Assembly: GCF_000002425.4 (NCBI RefSeq)
Contig: NC_037266.1
Span: forward strand, 3,034,007-3,098,006
Reading direction: 5' to 3'
Length of the DNA stretch: 64,000 nucleotides
Source of the DNA: Physcomitrium patens
Taxonomy: Eukaryota; Streptophyta; Bryopsida; Funariales; Funariaceae
In this document: piece by piece, positions 1-11,579 of the stretch
Numbering within the stretch: the stretch's first letter is position 1
Layout of the letters: every line of letters begins with the position of its first letter
Made by a program: the position numbers and the translations under genes
The notes under the pieces: generated by a model
The model's input: the letters and a program-made list of their open reading frames with translations, nothing else
The model's database searches: none
Told to the model about the DNA's origin: nothing

Positions 1-199
1 GATATATTATAGATGAGAATGAAGAGCCTCAAATCATGCATGCTGATACAAAAAAAAAAAATAACTATAAATATTGTGAAAAGAAGGCCTTTGGATTGAT
101 TGCATGTAATATACATGAAACTAATTTCTCCCACATTATCTCTTACAAATGTTCAGCAGAAGCATAGAAGACTCTTTACAACATCTATAGCAGGAAGAT

Positions 200-625
200 C
201 TTATTCAAAATCATTTATACAAGAGGAAGTTCTTCACATGTAAGATCGAAGAAGGTAAAGACCTCATGGCACACATCAACAAGATGAAGGCACTTGCAAA
301 TCGGCTTACAATTATTGACAAGTCGTTAGAAGAAGCGAATGTTGTCATGACTTTATTCATGAATTTACAAGAATCCTACAACTATTTTATTGTGGCTTTA
401 GAATCCATCAAGATGAAAGAACTCACAATAAACTATGTGATAGGAAGACTTAGCCATGAAGTAATCAAGAAGGAAGAAAAAGAGTCTCGAAGTGAAGATT
501 CAATACTCTATTCAAGATAAGACAAGAATAATTATTCAAACCAAAAAAATAATATAAAAACTTTATTTGTGGCAAAATAAGATATTTTGCTTAAAATTGC
601 TAAAAAAATAAAAAGATGGAAAAGA
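200..625 (+). pseudogene. copia gag remnant (UBN2-type) with broken zinc knuckle
   Basis: An 84-codon open stretch at 266-520 reads like the plant copia gag (UBN2) core: HINKMKALANRL, then a MNLQESYNYFIVALES stretch typical of the family. Gag would form the particle and bind RNA. Downstream, at about 555-600, a degraded CCHC zinc knuckle is readable in pieces (FICGKIRYFA, then stop and NC), with several ligands lost. Stops separate the pieces. Confidence 0.7.
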
Positions 626-696
626 AAAATACAAATAGTATATAAGATGAATTTGAACGACAAGATTATGCATTCACAACAAGAAACTGGGCCTTT

Positions 697-1300
697 ATGG
701 CTACCATATCAAGATGGATTGTATATTCAGATTGTTCTAAGCATATGATACCTTATAAGTATTTATTTGACACTTATGAGTCTATTTCAGCATCAAATGT
801 GATTTTGGTAGATAGTAGCACATGTGAAGCCATTGAAATTGATTTTATTATGGTAGAGGTTGTTGTGAATGGACAAACCAATAGGATCACATTCAAAAAA
901 ATCTTCCATGTATCCAAGATGAAACAAAACCTACTTTTGGTGACTAAAATTATAATGGAAGGTTTTATGGTTTAATTCAACAAGAATGGATGTTTTGTAA
1001 AAATATTGTATAGAAACATGGTTGCCAAAGGCTCTAAAGAAGGGAATTTTTACTACTTCAAGTGGAAGAAGGTCAATGGAGTGGAAGTAGCTGCATTTGC
1101 TGAATTTACATCAAACTAAGACAAGTTGAATATATAGTATCATTGCTTTAGCTATTTGAATGTGAAGAGTATGGCAAAGCTTAAATCTATGGTAAGTAGC
1201 TTAGATCTTAGCAAAAGAAGCCAAAATACAATACAACTTACATATGAAAGATGTATACAAGGCAAATAATAAAAACCCATATTTCTAAGTAGTATAGCAA
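697..1300 (+). pseudogene. copia protease and pre-integrase remnant
   Basis: The 92-codon stretch 697-975 aligns in style with copia aspartic protease: WIVYSDCSKHMIPY sits where the family has W-x-x-DSG-C-S-x-H-M. The catalytic DSG reads YSD, so the active-site aspartate is gone. Downstream, the 'FHVSKMKQNLLLV' stretch is typical of the protease C-terminus, and the following sequence corresponds to the GAG-pre-integrase domain, interrupted by stops. Confidence 0.7.
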
Positions 1301-1317
1301 TACATGCTACAAAGTTA

Positions 1318-2088
1318 TTGGAGATTATCCATTTTGATGTATGTGGACCTATGAAGAAAATAAGTATTGGAAGAACAAGATATTTCTTCATTTTTATTGA
1401 TGATTTTTTAAGAAAAATTTGGATTTATATTCTTAAAGCAAAGAATGATTGTTTTTTGAAGTTTAAGGAGTTTAGAGCACTTGTTGAAAAGCAAAGTGAG
1501 TGCAAGATCAAGGTATTGCATACGAACAATAGAGATGAGTACATGTCTAAGTAATTTGATATTTATTTTAAGAATGAAGGAATTGCTAGATAAACAACAA
1601 TTCCATATATTCTACAATAAAATAATATTGATGAAAGGATAAATCAAACCATTGTGGAGATAGCAAAAAGCATGTTTCTTGCTCAAAATCTTCATTATGA
1701 ATTTTGGGTGGAAGCTATAGTAAATGCAGTATATACAAGGAATAAGTGTCTAATAAGTGCTCTTATATCAATGATACCACAAGAAGCTTGGAATGAGAGA
1801 CAATCTTGCATTTCACATATGATGACCTTTGGATGTATTGCATATGTAAAAACATTAGATTGTATGAGGTCCAAACTTGATGCAAAAGGTACAAAGTGTA
1901 ATTTCTTAGGATATTGTGAAGGTACCAAGGTATATAGGCTAATGTGTTTGGAGACCAAAAAGATCATCAAAAGTCATGATGTTGAATTTTTAGAGCATAA
2001 AAGTACTTGTGAATACTTGGAAATGTTTCCAAGTGAGAGTAATGATGTTTTTGTGGATACATCTTTAATTCTAGCAACAAAAGAATAA
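1318..2088 (+). pseudogene. copia integrase remnant
   Basis: Two open stretches (1318-1554 and 1654-2088) match a copia integrase core. The first catalytic D is seen in HFDVCGPM. The second should be in a T-D-N-G-G-E-Y context but reads TNNRDEY, so the aspartate has become asparagine. The second stretch contains the usual EIAKSMFLAQNLHYEFWVEA segment in the region of the catalytic glutamate, then the C-terminal part (YVKTLD..SKLDAKGTKCNFLGY). Between them are stops at about 1555-1650. Confidence 0.75.
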
Positions 2089-2399
2089 GATGAAGAAAAT
2101 GAAGATGATAAAGGTGTGAAAGAAGATGAAGAGGCAAAGACGATGAAAAATAAGGCCTTATAAATTCTAAGGACCAACAATGAAGATATTGAAGATTATG
2201 ATGATGATGATGAAGAGTATCAACCTTTAAGCAAGAAAAGATAAGTTTTAAGAGAAAAAAAGCTTGAAAGAGAGCTTGAAGTACAACAAGCTAAATCTTC
2301 TTCAAATGAAAGAAGATATCTTTTGAGAGAAAAAATACCTTGTTGCAAATAGTAGAAGAACCACATCTTTCTTTAAGTAAGTGAAGAACATACAAATGT

Positions 2400-3330
2400 T
2401 ACTCTCTTTCCTGATCTATTGTCTTTGTGTGATGTTATAAAGTTCCAAGATGTAATAAAGTTGGAAAAGGCTATGGAAGAAGAGTACCAATTTCTTATAA
2501 ACTTTGGTACATGGAAATTGGTACTTCTTCTAGTAAATGGATCTAATGTTAGTTGTAAGTAGGTGTTTAGAACTAAAAGAGAAGCAATGGATAAGGTAAT
2601 GAGGCACAAGGTAAGATTAATTGCCAAAAAGTATTCATAAGTTGCTAGAATTGACTTCAATGAGACTTATGCATTTATTACCAAATTCACTATCATTAGA
2701 CCATTGTAGCAATTGGAGCAACAATGGACTTAGAAATGTACCAAATGGATATGAAGATGGCCTTTTTGAATAGAGAATTACAAGAAGACATCTACATGGA
2801 CCAACTTCAAGGATTTGTACAACAAGGGAAAGAACACCTTGTATGTAAGTTGAAGAAATCCTTATATAGATTGAAACAGCCATCAAGAGCATGGTATCAA
2901 TGTATTGACACATTTTTTTGTCAATAAAGAATTTGTAAGGAGTGAAGCTGATCATTTACTATATGTGAAGTAATCTAAAGAATTCTTGTTGATTGTAATC
3001 CTCTATGTTGATGATTTGATTATCTTGCCTAATAATATGGAAAAGATGGATTGAATAAAGATCATATTAGAAAAGGAGTATGAAATGAATGATTTGGGAG
3101 AGCTCTACTATTGCTTAGGAGTGGAATTTATAAGAGATTGTCGCAACAAAACCATTATAATGAGCCAAATCAATTATATTGAAGAAGTATTGAAATGATT
3201 CAACATGGAGGAGTGCATGCCCATTGGAACATCTTTGGAAGCCAACTTAAAGTTGATGAAGTTCACAGATGAAGAGTATGCATAAGTTAAAGGTGAGATG
3301 TAAAATATTCTATAAAAATTAGTAGTAGAC
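2400..3330 (+). pseudogene. copia reverse transcriptase remnant
   Basis: The catalytic motif LYVDDLIIL is intact at about 3001-3030 (YVDD at 3004-3015). Upstream, YQMDMKMAFLNRELQEDIYMDQLQGF (2724-2927 open stretch) is the standard copia palm segment 'DVKTAFLNGxLxEEIYMxQPxGF'. Multiple in-frame stops (for example near 2560, 2640 and 2925) show that it cannot be translated as one protein. Confidence 0.8.
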
Positions 3331-3336
3331 TCATTT

Positions 3337-3972
3337 ATGTATGCAATGGTAATCCCAAAAGTGGATCTTGCATTTAGTATCATTGTTATGAGCCAACATA
3401 TATCTAACGCAAGACCTTTGCATTGGACAATAATAAAAAAGATATTAAAGTACTTGAAAGTTATAAAGAACTTTAAATTATGCCTTGGAGGTAATAATAT
3501 TGATTTGCAAGGATATTGTGATATAGATCAGATTAGAGATGAAAATGATAGAAGATCCACAATGCGATATGTATTCTTTATTGGAGTGGGAGCCATTTCA
3601 TGGAATTGCAAGAGACAACCTACCATTATAAGATCAACCATAGAGGTTGAGTATATGGCAGTAAGTGATTGCGCAATGGAAGCATGTTGATTAACACAAC
3701 TTTTAGAAGAAATTAGATTACTACAACTGGAAATAGCTCCAATAATGTGTGATAATTCAAGATGTCTTGCATTTACTAAGAATCCAAAGCACCATTCAAG
3801 AATGAAGTATATTGATATTCAACATCATTTTATACAAGAAAAAATTGAATATGGAATAATAGGTATGAAATATTGTGCTATAAAAGACATGCTTGCTAAT
3901 GTGCTAACAAAAGTATTAGTAAAGGATAGATACCACAAGTTGATAGAGGCATTAGGCTTAAAAGGCTTTTGA
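3337..3972 (+). pseudogene. copia RNase H remnant, C-terminal end of pol
   Basis: Open stretches 3337-3690 and 3745-3972 carry the copia RNase H order: MYAMVIPKVDLAFSI, HWTIIKKILKYLK, then GAISWNCKRQPTI and STIEVEYMAVSDCAMEA, then the C-terminal IDIQHHFIQEKIE segment. One stop near 3690 separates the two halves. It ends just before the polypurine tract. Confidence 0.8.
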
Positions 3973-3990
3973 CAATTAACAAAGTGGGAG

Positions 3991-4380
3991 TATTGAAGAT
4001 CAATAAGATCTTGCATAGTTGCAACCATATAGAATTAAACCATAATAAGTTGCTAATGGTCAAAAGATAATAAAGGCTTAAAAGATGTTACTATGGTGGC
4101 AGTTAGGATTTTTAAGTGGTAGTTAGGATAAGAAAAATCTAGGATTTAGTTAGATATAAGAAAGAAGGATGAAAATGATTAAGTTCATCTACAATCGATA
4201 TAAATTCTAGCTATAAATGAAGAGTGTTGGAAGTGAGAATCATCTTATCCCATACCTCATTTTGTGTGCAACCTTGCTAATACTAAGTATTATGGCTTCT
4301 AACTTTTTTTCTTCAATAAATTCATCTCTCTAATTCTATAGTTTGTCAATATATGAAATAGATTTGAGCTATCCATCTTC
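3991..4380 (+). repeat. copia LTR (about 390 bp)
   Basis: It begins right after a purine-rich tract (AAAGTGGGAG, 3981-3990). The first bases TATTGAAGATC look like a TGTTGAAG LTR start with one G-to-A change, and it ends in CTTCA at 4380. The sequence after it resembles a primer-binding site. Boundaries are inferred from these signals because no second LTR is in the window. Confidence 0.55.
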
Positions 4381-4383
4381 ACC

Positions 4384-4398
4384 TTGGATATTAGAGTT
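4384..4398 (+). other. Degenerate primer-binding-like site after the LTR
   Basis: TTGGATATTAGAGTT resembles the plant retrotransposon site TTGGTATCAGAGC, complementary to initiator methionine tRNA, with substitutions and one extra base. It lies two to three bases after the LTR end. A site here belongs downstream of a 5' LTR, not a 3' LTR. Confidence 0.45.
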
Positions 4399-4779
4399 AA
4401 TGGCTCTCAAGCTCTAATATTTCATGTTGCTAAGAAGATATGATAAAAATATCCTTTGATAACTTATCTCTTCTTATCATTGCCGAAGTTTCTAATTGCA
4501 TAGTAAAGTCAAAGATAAAATCAAGATCAATTAAAAAGATAGTCCTTCCAATAGAAAATAGATAATAAATTATTATATAGTATATAGAAAATACTTCCTT
4601 CATTCTTAAAGGAAAAGAGTATCTAATATTTAAGTTGTTTTAAGTTTGAAATAGCTTTTGCTTAAGCTTTAGACTAATTTTGAACCTACAAAAGTCTTAT
4701 AGATATTAAAAGGATGAAATTCCTATGCCAGCTTAGACAAACACATTTTGAATTATATAGATAGATGATGGAAGAATTA

Positions 4780-6520
4780 CTAAGTTGTTAGGCACTTCTT
4801 TTGGATTAAATATTTCTTCTTTAGAAATAGATGAGTTTTTTAAAGCTAAATTTAATAAGAAGCTTTAATTTTGGAACTCAATAAAGGTAAATATCATAAG
4901 AAGGTCAATGATTGCTAAATGATTTTATTATCTTCTAACTTCTTTTTTACTGATTTTTGGGGAAGTACTAAAGTAAGCATAGTAAAGGTTAGAATTAAAA
5001 TACAAAGTTACATGTGATTTGTAACTTTGCAAAGAATTTGCACTAAGGTGTCATGGTTTTAGTACTGCCAACCTAAAGAAAAAAGAAGAATTGAGATGAT
5101 CAATTCTATGGATACTCTTACAACTCTTATCACTAAGTGGATACTTAAAGCTTGTGAGTTTAGAACTGCTAACTTGCATAAACTGTTAAAATATCAACTT
5201 AAAGAATTCTAATTCTATTCACAATAAATGTGATTTTTAAGTGTGAAACATTTCATTGTATTCCATTTTCAAGCTCAATAAGGATCTAAAGTCTAGTTGC
5301 ATACTGGAATATTTTAGAAGAGTTTAGTCAAAGATCTATAGCCAATATTTTTTAGAATAGTTGAAGAAGTGTATAGTGAATCTCTATGGTGGTTGTCATC
5401 TTTTTCATTCATTTTAGAAAGATTCTCAAAGTTTTGAGCTTCTTACCTATTCAAAATAGGTATAAGATTCTTCTGAGATATAAGGTACACAAGTCACTTT
5501 ATTTTTGTAAAGAAAGCAATGGATTGATATAACATGCAAATAGAAGAGTCTTTTAATTGGATATAACAATTGGTGGCTTAATAAACCATTAGGGTTTTTT
5601 GGTGTCCAACTTAGTCTATCTTGCTAAAAAGGAAGAAAGAATGGATTGGTATTTTTTAATCCACTACTCATGCTCTTCTATTTGTAATATAGCAAGTCTA
5701 ACAAGGCAAATATTTTGCCAACAAAGTTGAAGTATATGCTTCAATACTTATTTTAGCTATTCCATCCTATATGATACATTCTATCTCATATTACTTTTAG
5801 TAACTATCTTAGAGTTGAATGACTATAGTTAATAGATTCCATCATTAAATATAAATAATATATAATTTAACATGGTTTAAAATCTATCCATATTAGGTTA
5901 TATTATGGACAGATGGATTTATTAAAGAGAGATCTAAATAAATTTCAGTGGATAACATTGATGGACTAAGTTATATGCATGGCTTATATCGCTAAGTTAA
6001 ATAGGGAAATATTATGCAATAAGTATGAGGTATCCAATCCAATAGTGAAAAAAATGATAGATGTACTTTTAAATAATTATTGTCTTTGTTGGAAAATGGT
6101 TTGGATAAAAATATAAACTAATAAGAAGTCTAATCTATTATGATTGGTGTGGCATTGAAAAATTGCCATCAATGCCTAGTAGAGCCACATCAATTATGTT
6201 GTCCTTTACAATTTGATATATCCATGGTGTTCTAATGAATTGATAGTTGATAAGTTTTAGGAATGTTCTTTGACATAGAGAGGATGGCAATAGAAGATCC
6301 ATATAATAAACTTACTCACTTATGGACTATATACAAGGGGCCCATGGCAACTACTATCATAGAAATAAAGATTATTTTTGGACTATATTTCTAAGAAATT
6401 TGACATGTTAAATCTATTTTGGTTGGAAATAAGAAATATAGTTTTTTCATCGATTTAACAAGAAATAAATGATGTAATCTTTAATGACATTTTGTGGCAC
6501 TCTAATAAATTACTCCAATG
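4780..6520 (+). pseudogene. Decayed LINE-like reverse transcriptase (C-terminal part)
   Basis: Translation in shifting plus-strand frames gives pieces such as GTSFGLNISSLEIDEFF, KLxFWNSIKVNIIRRSMIA, LTSFLLIFGEV and WILKACEF. I recognise these as the post-catalytic and connection region of plant non-LTR reverse transcriptases. Near 6395-6530, FDMLNLFWLEIRNIVFSS and ILWHSNKLLQCIWL resemble the far C-terminal part. No intact catalytic motif is present. Recognition is by eye only. The rest of 4399-4780 shows nothing I can name. Confidence 0.45.
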
Positions 6521-6534
6521 CATTTGGCTTAGAC

Positions 6535-6990
6535 TTATTTTTTTCTATATTGATAAGTGAACTTGAAATCAAATCTTGATAAAGACATGCTATGATGAAC
6601 TTAATGACAATTCAAAATATATATTGACATGAAGTATTCAAGGTTCTTGTGATTTATATACATGATAATTGGACTCAATAAACCTTCTAAATAATGATGT
6701 CATTCTTGAAATAAATCTATAATTACAAGAAGCACATTATTATGGATCTCATAATTAATCTTGGCTGCTAGAAATTCCTTAAAATAAAAAGCTACTAGGT
6801 AGAGCTTGTCATCTATTCTTATTTGTGACAAAATGACACCTATAGCAAAATTTGATGTATCTATTTCTATGAAGAATACCTTAAAAATATTGACATGATA
6901 CAAAATTAGTGCAAAAATAAATGATGTCTTTAAGGCTTTAAAAGATACTTCAACTTCTTTATTCCACTCAAGTTTATTTATACATGTCAA
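6535..6990 (-). pseudogene. Chromovirus RNase H remnant
   Basis: The 96-codon stretch 6700-6990 starts with the connection segment (KLEWNKEVEVSFKALKTSF). It continues into RNase H: FFIEIDTSNFAIGVILSQI (the catalytic aspartate context is TDAS in copy B, here IDTS) and INYEIHNNVLLVI. The sequence continues degraded to about 6535, where the match to other copies is lost. Confidence 0.75.
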
Positions 6991-6999
6991 ATATATAAG

Positions 7000-7800
7000 A
7001 AGAGTTGTAACTTAAAAAAAGTTCTTGATGAAGATCTTGTAGTAATTAGTAAATTTTAAAAAGCATTGTACATTTCTTATTATTCTTAAAATTTTCTAAT
7101 CTATAATAATTTGAATCTTCTTTGGATCTATTATTAGATATTTGTTAGAAATGATGAATCCTAAAAAATAAATTTGAGTAATATAAAATACACACTTTTC
7201 TATCTTGACTTATAATCTTCCATCTTTAAGTTTTTGTAATACATGACGAATATAAAGTTCATATTTTTTCATGTTTTTAGAATGAATTAGAATATTGTTT
7301 AAATAATAGAGAACAAAATCATTAAGCAACTCACAAAAAATATCATTAATAAGATATTGAAAAGTAGCTGATGTATTTGTGAATGTAAAAGGTATTACAT
7401 TATATTAAAAATATCTATAAATAATTTAAAAAATAATCTTCTATTCATATCTTTTTTTGATGCAGACATAGTTATATGCTTGTCTTAGATCTATTTTTAT
7501 ATAGATCTTTACTTGATTGAATTCATTAAAAAATCTTAAAATTAAAAGTAGAAAATATCTATTCTTGATGGTGATCTTGTTAAGTCTTCCATAGTCTATG
7601 TACATCTGTAGAGATCCATTCTTTTTCTTCACAAATAAAATAGGAACTCTTACAAGAGATTTTGAATAGCATATGAAGTTTTTAGCTACGTTTTCATCAA
7701 TATACTCTTTTAGTGCAACCAACTCATTTTATAATAAGTTGTAGATTGGTCCAAATGGTGGTTGAACTCTTTCATACAAATCAATTGAATAATCATAAGG
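7000..7800 (-). pseudogene. Chromovirus reverse transcriptase remnant
   Basis: The 93-codon stretch 7441-7722 carries [30 protein letters not shown] and [13 protein letters not shown], the fingers and first palm motif of a Ty3 reverse transcriptase. Further left, the YLDD box reads YLNN (about 7292-7303), which would abolish catalysis. Stops break the frame in several places. Confidence 0.75.
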
Positions 7801-7849
7801 TCAATGCTTTTGAAGAATATCTTCACTTTTTTTTACAAAAATGTCTTGG

Positions 7850-8360
7850 AAATCTTGATATTAGCTAGAAATAACACTTGATGTCTTTCTACCATCAAAA
7901 ATGGATGTGGTATATATAGCAAAAGATGATGTTTTTTTTTTATTATATATAAAATTTCTTGCATATATCAATGAGAATTTGGATATATTAGACTTATATA
8001 TTTCTACTTAATAAAGGGACTTTGGATTAAATTACCAAAAAAATTAAGGTTACAAAAAAATTAATCTATTTGAAGGTTATATTTTTATAACCATGATATT
8101 TCTAAAATAATTGGATTGGAAAGAGATCTTATCATATTAAATATTACTATATTATTATGATCTTTAATTGCTATATCTAAAAGAATAGTCTCATAGGTAA
8201 AATTTTTAAAAGATAATAAATGAATATCTATGACTTTTACATATACAGATTTAATTTTCTTAACTAAAAATATTTCTTATTTTTTGACAAAATCTTCATC
8301 TATAAAATAAGCTGAGACTCTTGAATCTAATAATATAAAGACTGTATGATTTTTAGGTCT

Positions 8361-8414
<54 letters not shown>

Positions 8415-8490
8415 AAAACAAGGTGAAGGATCTAAAGAGAAAAATGGACCTTTATTAGATATTACACATGATTCTAGCCGCATATTCCCT
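7850..8490 (-). pseudogene. Chromovirus aspartic protease remnant with TA-repeat expansion
   Basis: The stretch 8277-8483 reads SNKGPFFSLDPSPCFKI, then a run of alternating isoleucine and tyrosine codons, then LRPKNHTVFILLDSRVSA. The active-site triplet, DSG in copy B, is DSR here. A (TA)n tract replaces the short segment between the conserved CF.I and L.PKNH blocks seen in other copies. Confidence 0.75.
8362..8411. repeat. (TA)n microsatellite inside the protease remnant
   Basis: About 25 uninterrupted TA dinucleotides lie within the dead protease reading frame of the minus-strand chromovirus. Confidence 0.95.
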
Positions 8491-8499
8491 ATTATAGGT

Positions 8500-9560
8500 G
8501 AAAAAACTTATTTTTCAATATATTACCTTTTTTGGCGATTTTACTCTTCATTTTATAATTTCATTACTTCTTTAGACAATATTGAGTAGTGTATTTAACT
8601 TCTCTATAATATAGACATAAATCTTCTTGACAATGCTAAGTTTTTTTCTTTTCCATGAGGAATTTAAAATATACCATATCAATTTGCATTGGTTTTGACC
8701 TTGATGAATAAGTTTTTGAAAACATGGAAGCAACCATCATTACTTGATTTTTTTTTTCTAGGCAAGTCTTTGTTCTTCATGTCTTTGAAATTGATTGTTC
8801 TATGTAATGGCTTTAGTAATAAATTATTCAAAAGATTCTACTTTTAATATTTTTAATAACAAATCTTTGATATTATCTTTTAATCTATATCAAAATTAAT
8901 TGATAAAGGCTTTATCATTCTAATCCATGTTGCAAGTAAGGTTTTGGAATTCAATAGCAAATGTAGTGACTAACTGTCATCCTTATTGTAAAGATAAGAG
9001 TTTGTTCTCTTCTACTCTTTCTTGATCAATTTTTCTAAATGTGGCCATAAACACTTCTAGAAATGAATTCAAATCATAAAAGAACCGTGAATCCTTTTCC
9101 ATCAAAGGTGCAACGCAAGAAAGAGCACTTCTAAATAAAAGTATGCCTATGAATCCAACTTGCATAAATCCATAAACATATTAGAAGGAATATAATCTTA
9201 GATAGAACTTATCTTATTGCAAAAATCCTTAAAATTTTGATCTTATTTCATCAAACTTCTTGGGTATACTAATTCTTATCTTTATCATACTTATAGAAGC
9301 AAAACTTCTTGGATTTGATCATGAGGTTAAATTACATGCTTCTTTTAATTACACAACTTCTTGATATAGATTATAAATTTCTTCTATTATTATAGGATTA
9401 GCATTTCTATGGTTGGCATTAGTGATGCATGAAATTTCTATCCTAAGAGTGTTAAGAAGTTTGTGAAGATCTAAAATAGTTACAAATCTATTTTTACTTT
9501 TGTAAAGTATATCATCTATGATATTTTTTTTTCTATTTTAAAAAACATAACAAATTCACA
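8500..9560 (-). pseudogene. Chromovirus gag remnant
   Basis: The region is collinear at the DNA level with gag of copies A, B and C. The 60-codon stretch 8983-9165 (VGFIGILLFRSALSC..DLNSFLEVFMATFRKI) corresponds to the capsid segment VRFIGTLLSGSALSW in copy B. The zinc-knuckle region lies near 8590-8660. Stops are frequent. Confidence 0.7.
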
Positions 9561-9763
9561 AATCAAATTAGAGGAGAGTAATTTGTAACCATTAATATCA
9601 AATAAAAATTTCTATAAAGAGAGATAATCTGCTTTCTTTAAAAAAAATATTAGTATTAGAAAATTAAACAATTTGTTTTAAGGTGGATAATCCACAACTT
9701 TCAAAATACAACAATATAAGTGAGATAATCCACTTACTTCTTAAATAAGAACAATGAGTTAAG

Positions 9764-9774
9764 ACTCTTATTAA
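9764..9774 (-). other. Decayed self-primer-like site
   Basis: On the plus strand this reads ACTCTTATTAA, two differences (both of C-to-T/G-to-A type) from ACTCTTGTCAA at the same place in copies A and B. It lies two bases from the LTR edge. Confidence 0.6.
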
Positions 9775-9776
9775 AC

Positions 9777-10315
9777 TATCAAAGACATGAATCTTAAAGA
9801 AAGAAAAACTTAACACACTCTTGTATCATTCAAAAAGACTAAAAAATCACTTAATGATGATAATATATTGAACTAAAATAGCTATTGCCAAAGACAAAAA
9901 GACTAAAAAGTCTTGAAAAAAGATTAAGGACTAAAAAGACATTGATAAGTTTGAAAAAGACTTTACTCTTGCTTCTATATATATTCTCTAATTAGAAGCT
10001 ACATAGTGATATTCTATATGACCTCCAACACATAATGACTTAGCTACATATATGACTTAACTTGCCAAGCAAGTTATCTATATGTATGCTATATAGTTAA
10101 CTTATTCCATAAGCTACTAGCATGTGTGTCACGTAGCTAATTTGTTGACTAAATTTCTAGCCTATTAATTAACTACAAACACATGTAAAATCAAAGTAGC
10201 ATCTGTAAAACTTCTAAGAAGCTTTTTTAGAAGATAATATAAAATGAATCTACTATTATTTATTTTTATTTAATCTTATAGATAAATATTGGAATAAATA
10301 TGTATGTCTTTGATA
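9777..10315 (-). repeat. 5' LTR of the minus-strand chromovirus (539 bp)
   Basis: It is collinear with the 519-552 bp LTRs at 16510, 21893, 41786, 46865, 50359, 51714 and 54959. The outer edge on the plus strand ends TTTGATA, a decayed form of GTGACA. The flanking five bases at the right are TCAAG. The partner TSD cannot be checked because the other end of the element is lost. Confidence 0.85.
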
Positions 10316-10324
10316 TCAAGAGAT

Positions 10325-11560
10325 GAAACTAAAAAAGAAATTGGTAAAAAAGAAGATTTTTCTTAAAGAAGGACTTTTTCTTGTACTAAAAATAGATGAT
10401 GAAGAGGAGGCCTAAGAAGAATAAGAGCAACAAATAGAGACTTTATAAGAGGCTCTAAATCCTCAAAGTGAAGAGAAAGGGATTAAAAGAGAGGGTAGAA
10501 ACTTAAGATTAAAAAAACAAACTACTCCCAAATCCTCTAGAGATTCAATAGAAAGATCAACACTAAAAAAACAAAATATTGTTTTTCTTGATGAAGTTGA
10601 AAAAATGGTGAAGAGGCTTATGGAAAAAAAAAATAAAGAATTTAAAAAAATATGGAAGTAAATCAAATTCTTATAGGTTCTTTGATAAAGAAGAATGAAA
10701 AAAAAAAAACTTTATTTGAATGCCAAAAGAATAAATCAAGCTCTTATAGAGCCAAAATAGAATAATATAAGAAGTAGAGGGATATATAGTACAAGAGAAC
10801 CACAAGGAGATTTTTTAAGAAGGTTGAGCATTAGTACATTGAAAGTGATATGGATAAGATTAGAACCTTGTTGGTATTATTTGAAGGAAGTACTTTAGAT
10901 TGATTTCTTGGAAAAAGTAAAGTCAATCATAAATATGCCAAGAAACCACTTGAATTGAAGTACATCATTGGACTCATAGGAAGATTTGAAAGTAAATACA
11001 AAACTTCATAGAAAAGTTGCAACTTGTTAAATTAAGATAAAAAAAGAAGAAAAACTTCTTTGCTTAAGTGTATTGAAAAATTTCAAAATCAACTTGCTTA
11101 TATTCAATTAGATTATGAGAAATGTCTCTTTTTTTTTCTTTATAATAGATTAAGTATAGCAAGAAGAAAAAAATATTGGAAGAGAGAAAAAAATCCAACC
11201 AACATCAATGATGCCTTTGCCTTGGCTTTTCAATTGAAATTTAAAGAACAAGGAATTGGTCATAGTAAGTAAAGCACTATGAGTAAAACTTGAGAGGAAA
11301 AAAATATCTTTCAAGCAAATCTAAGCCTTTTTATAGCAAAAAAAAGTTTCTATTTCTAATAAGAAGATTTAAAGAAAATATCCCTAAATCTTCTAAATCC
11401 AAGAATAAAGAAAGTTAAAGAAGTAATATTAAGAAGGCAAAGACAATCTTATCAAATTTGACTTATTTTAAGTGTTGATAAAAAGAATACTATGCTAATG
11501 ATTGTAAAAATGAAGAAGTGCCTAAAAAGATAAGTGAAAGTTCTAACACTTCTTTATTAG
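10325..11560 (+). pseudogene. gag remnant of second Ty3 lineage
   Basis: The N-terminal part is acidic and then lysine-rich (for example DDEEEA at about 10395 and SSRDSIERSTLKKQN at about 10540). The 70-codon stretch 11060-11272 (MLKCIEKFQNQLAYIQLDYEKCLFFFLYNRL) fits a retrotransposon-gag core. Several stops are present. A zinc knuckle is suggested near 11465-11510 but is badly decayed. Confidence 0.55.
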
Positions 11561-11579
11561 CTTAGACTCATAAAGTGAA

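Larger units (their letters stand above)
1..4382 (+). mobile_element. Decayed Ty1/copia LTR retrotransposon, left end outside window
   Basis: Remnants of gag, protease, integrase, reverse transcriptase and RNase H lie in Ty1/copia order (integrase before reverse transcriptase) on the plus strand. They are followed by a purine-rich tract at 3981-3990 and an LTR. The frame is broken by many stops, so the element is dead. The 5' LTR would lie left of the window. The LTR at 3991-4380 is followed by a second primer-binding-like sequence (see findings), so more of a related element may once have continued to the right. Confidence 0.85.
6535..10315 (-). mobile_element. Chromovirus (Ty3) copy, minus strand, 3'-truncated
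   Basis: From right to left on the minus strand: 5' LTR (9777-10315), self-primer-like site, gag, protease, reverse transcriptase and RNase H. Homology to the other copies stops inside RNase H at about 6535, so integrase, chromodomain and 3' LTR are missing. Numerous stops and very low CG content show that it is an old copy. It abuts the 5' part of a different Ty3 element at 10316. Confidence 0.85.
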
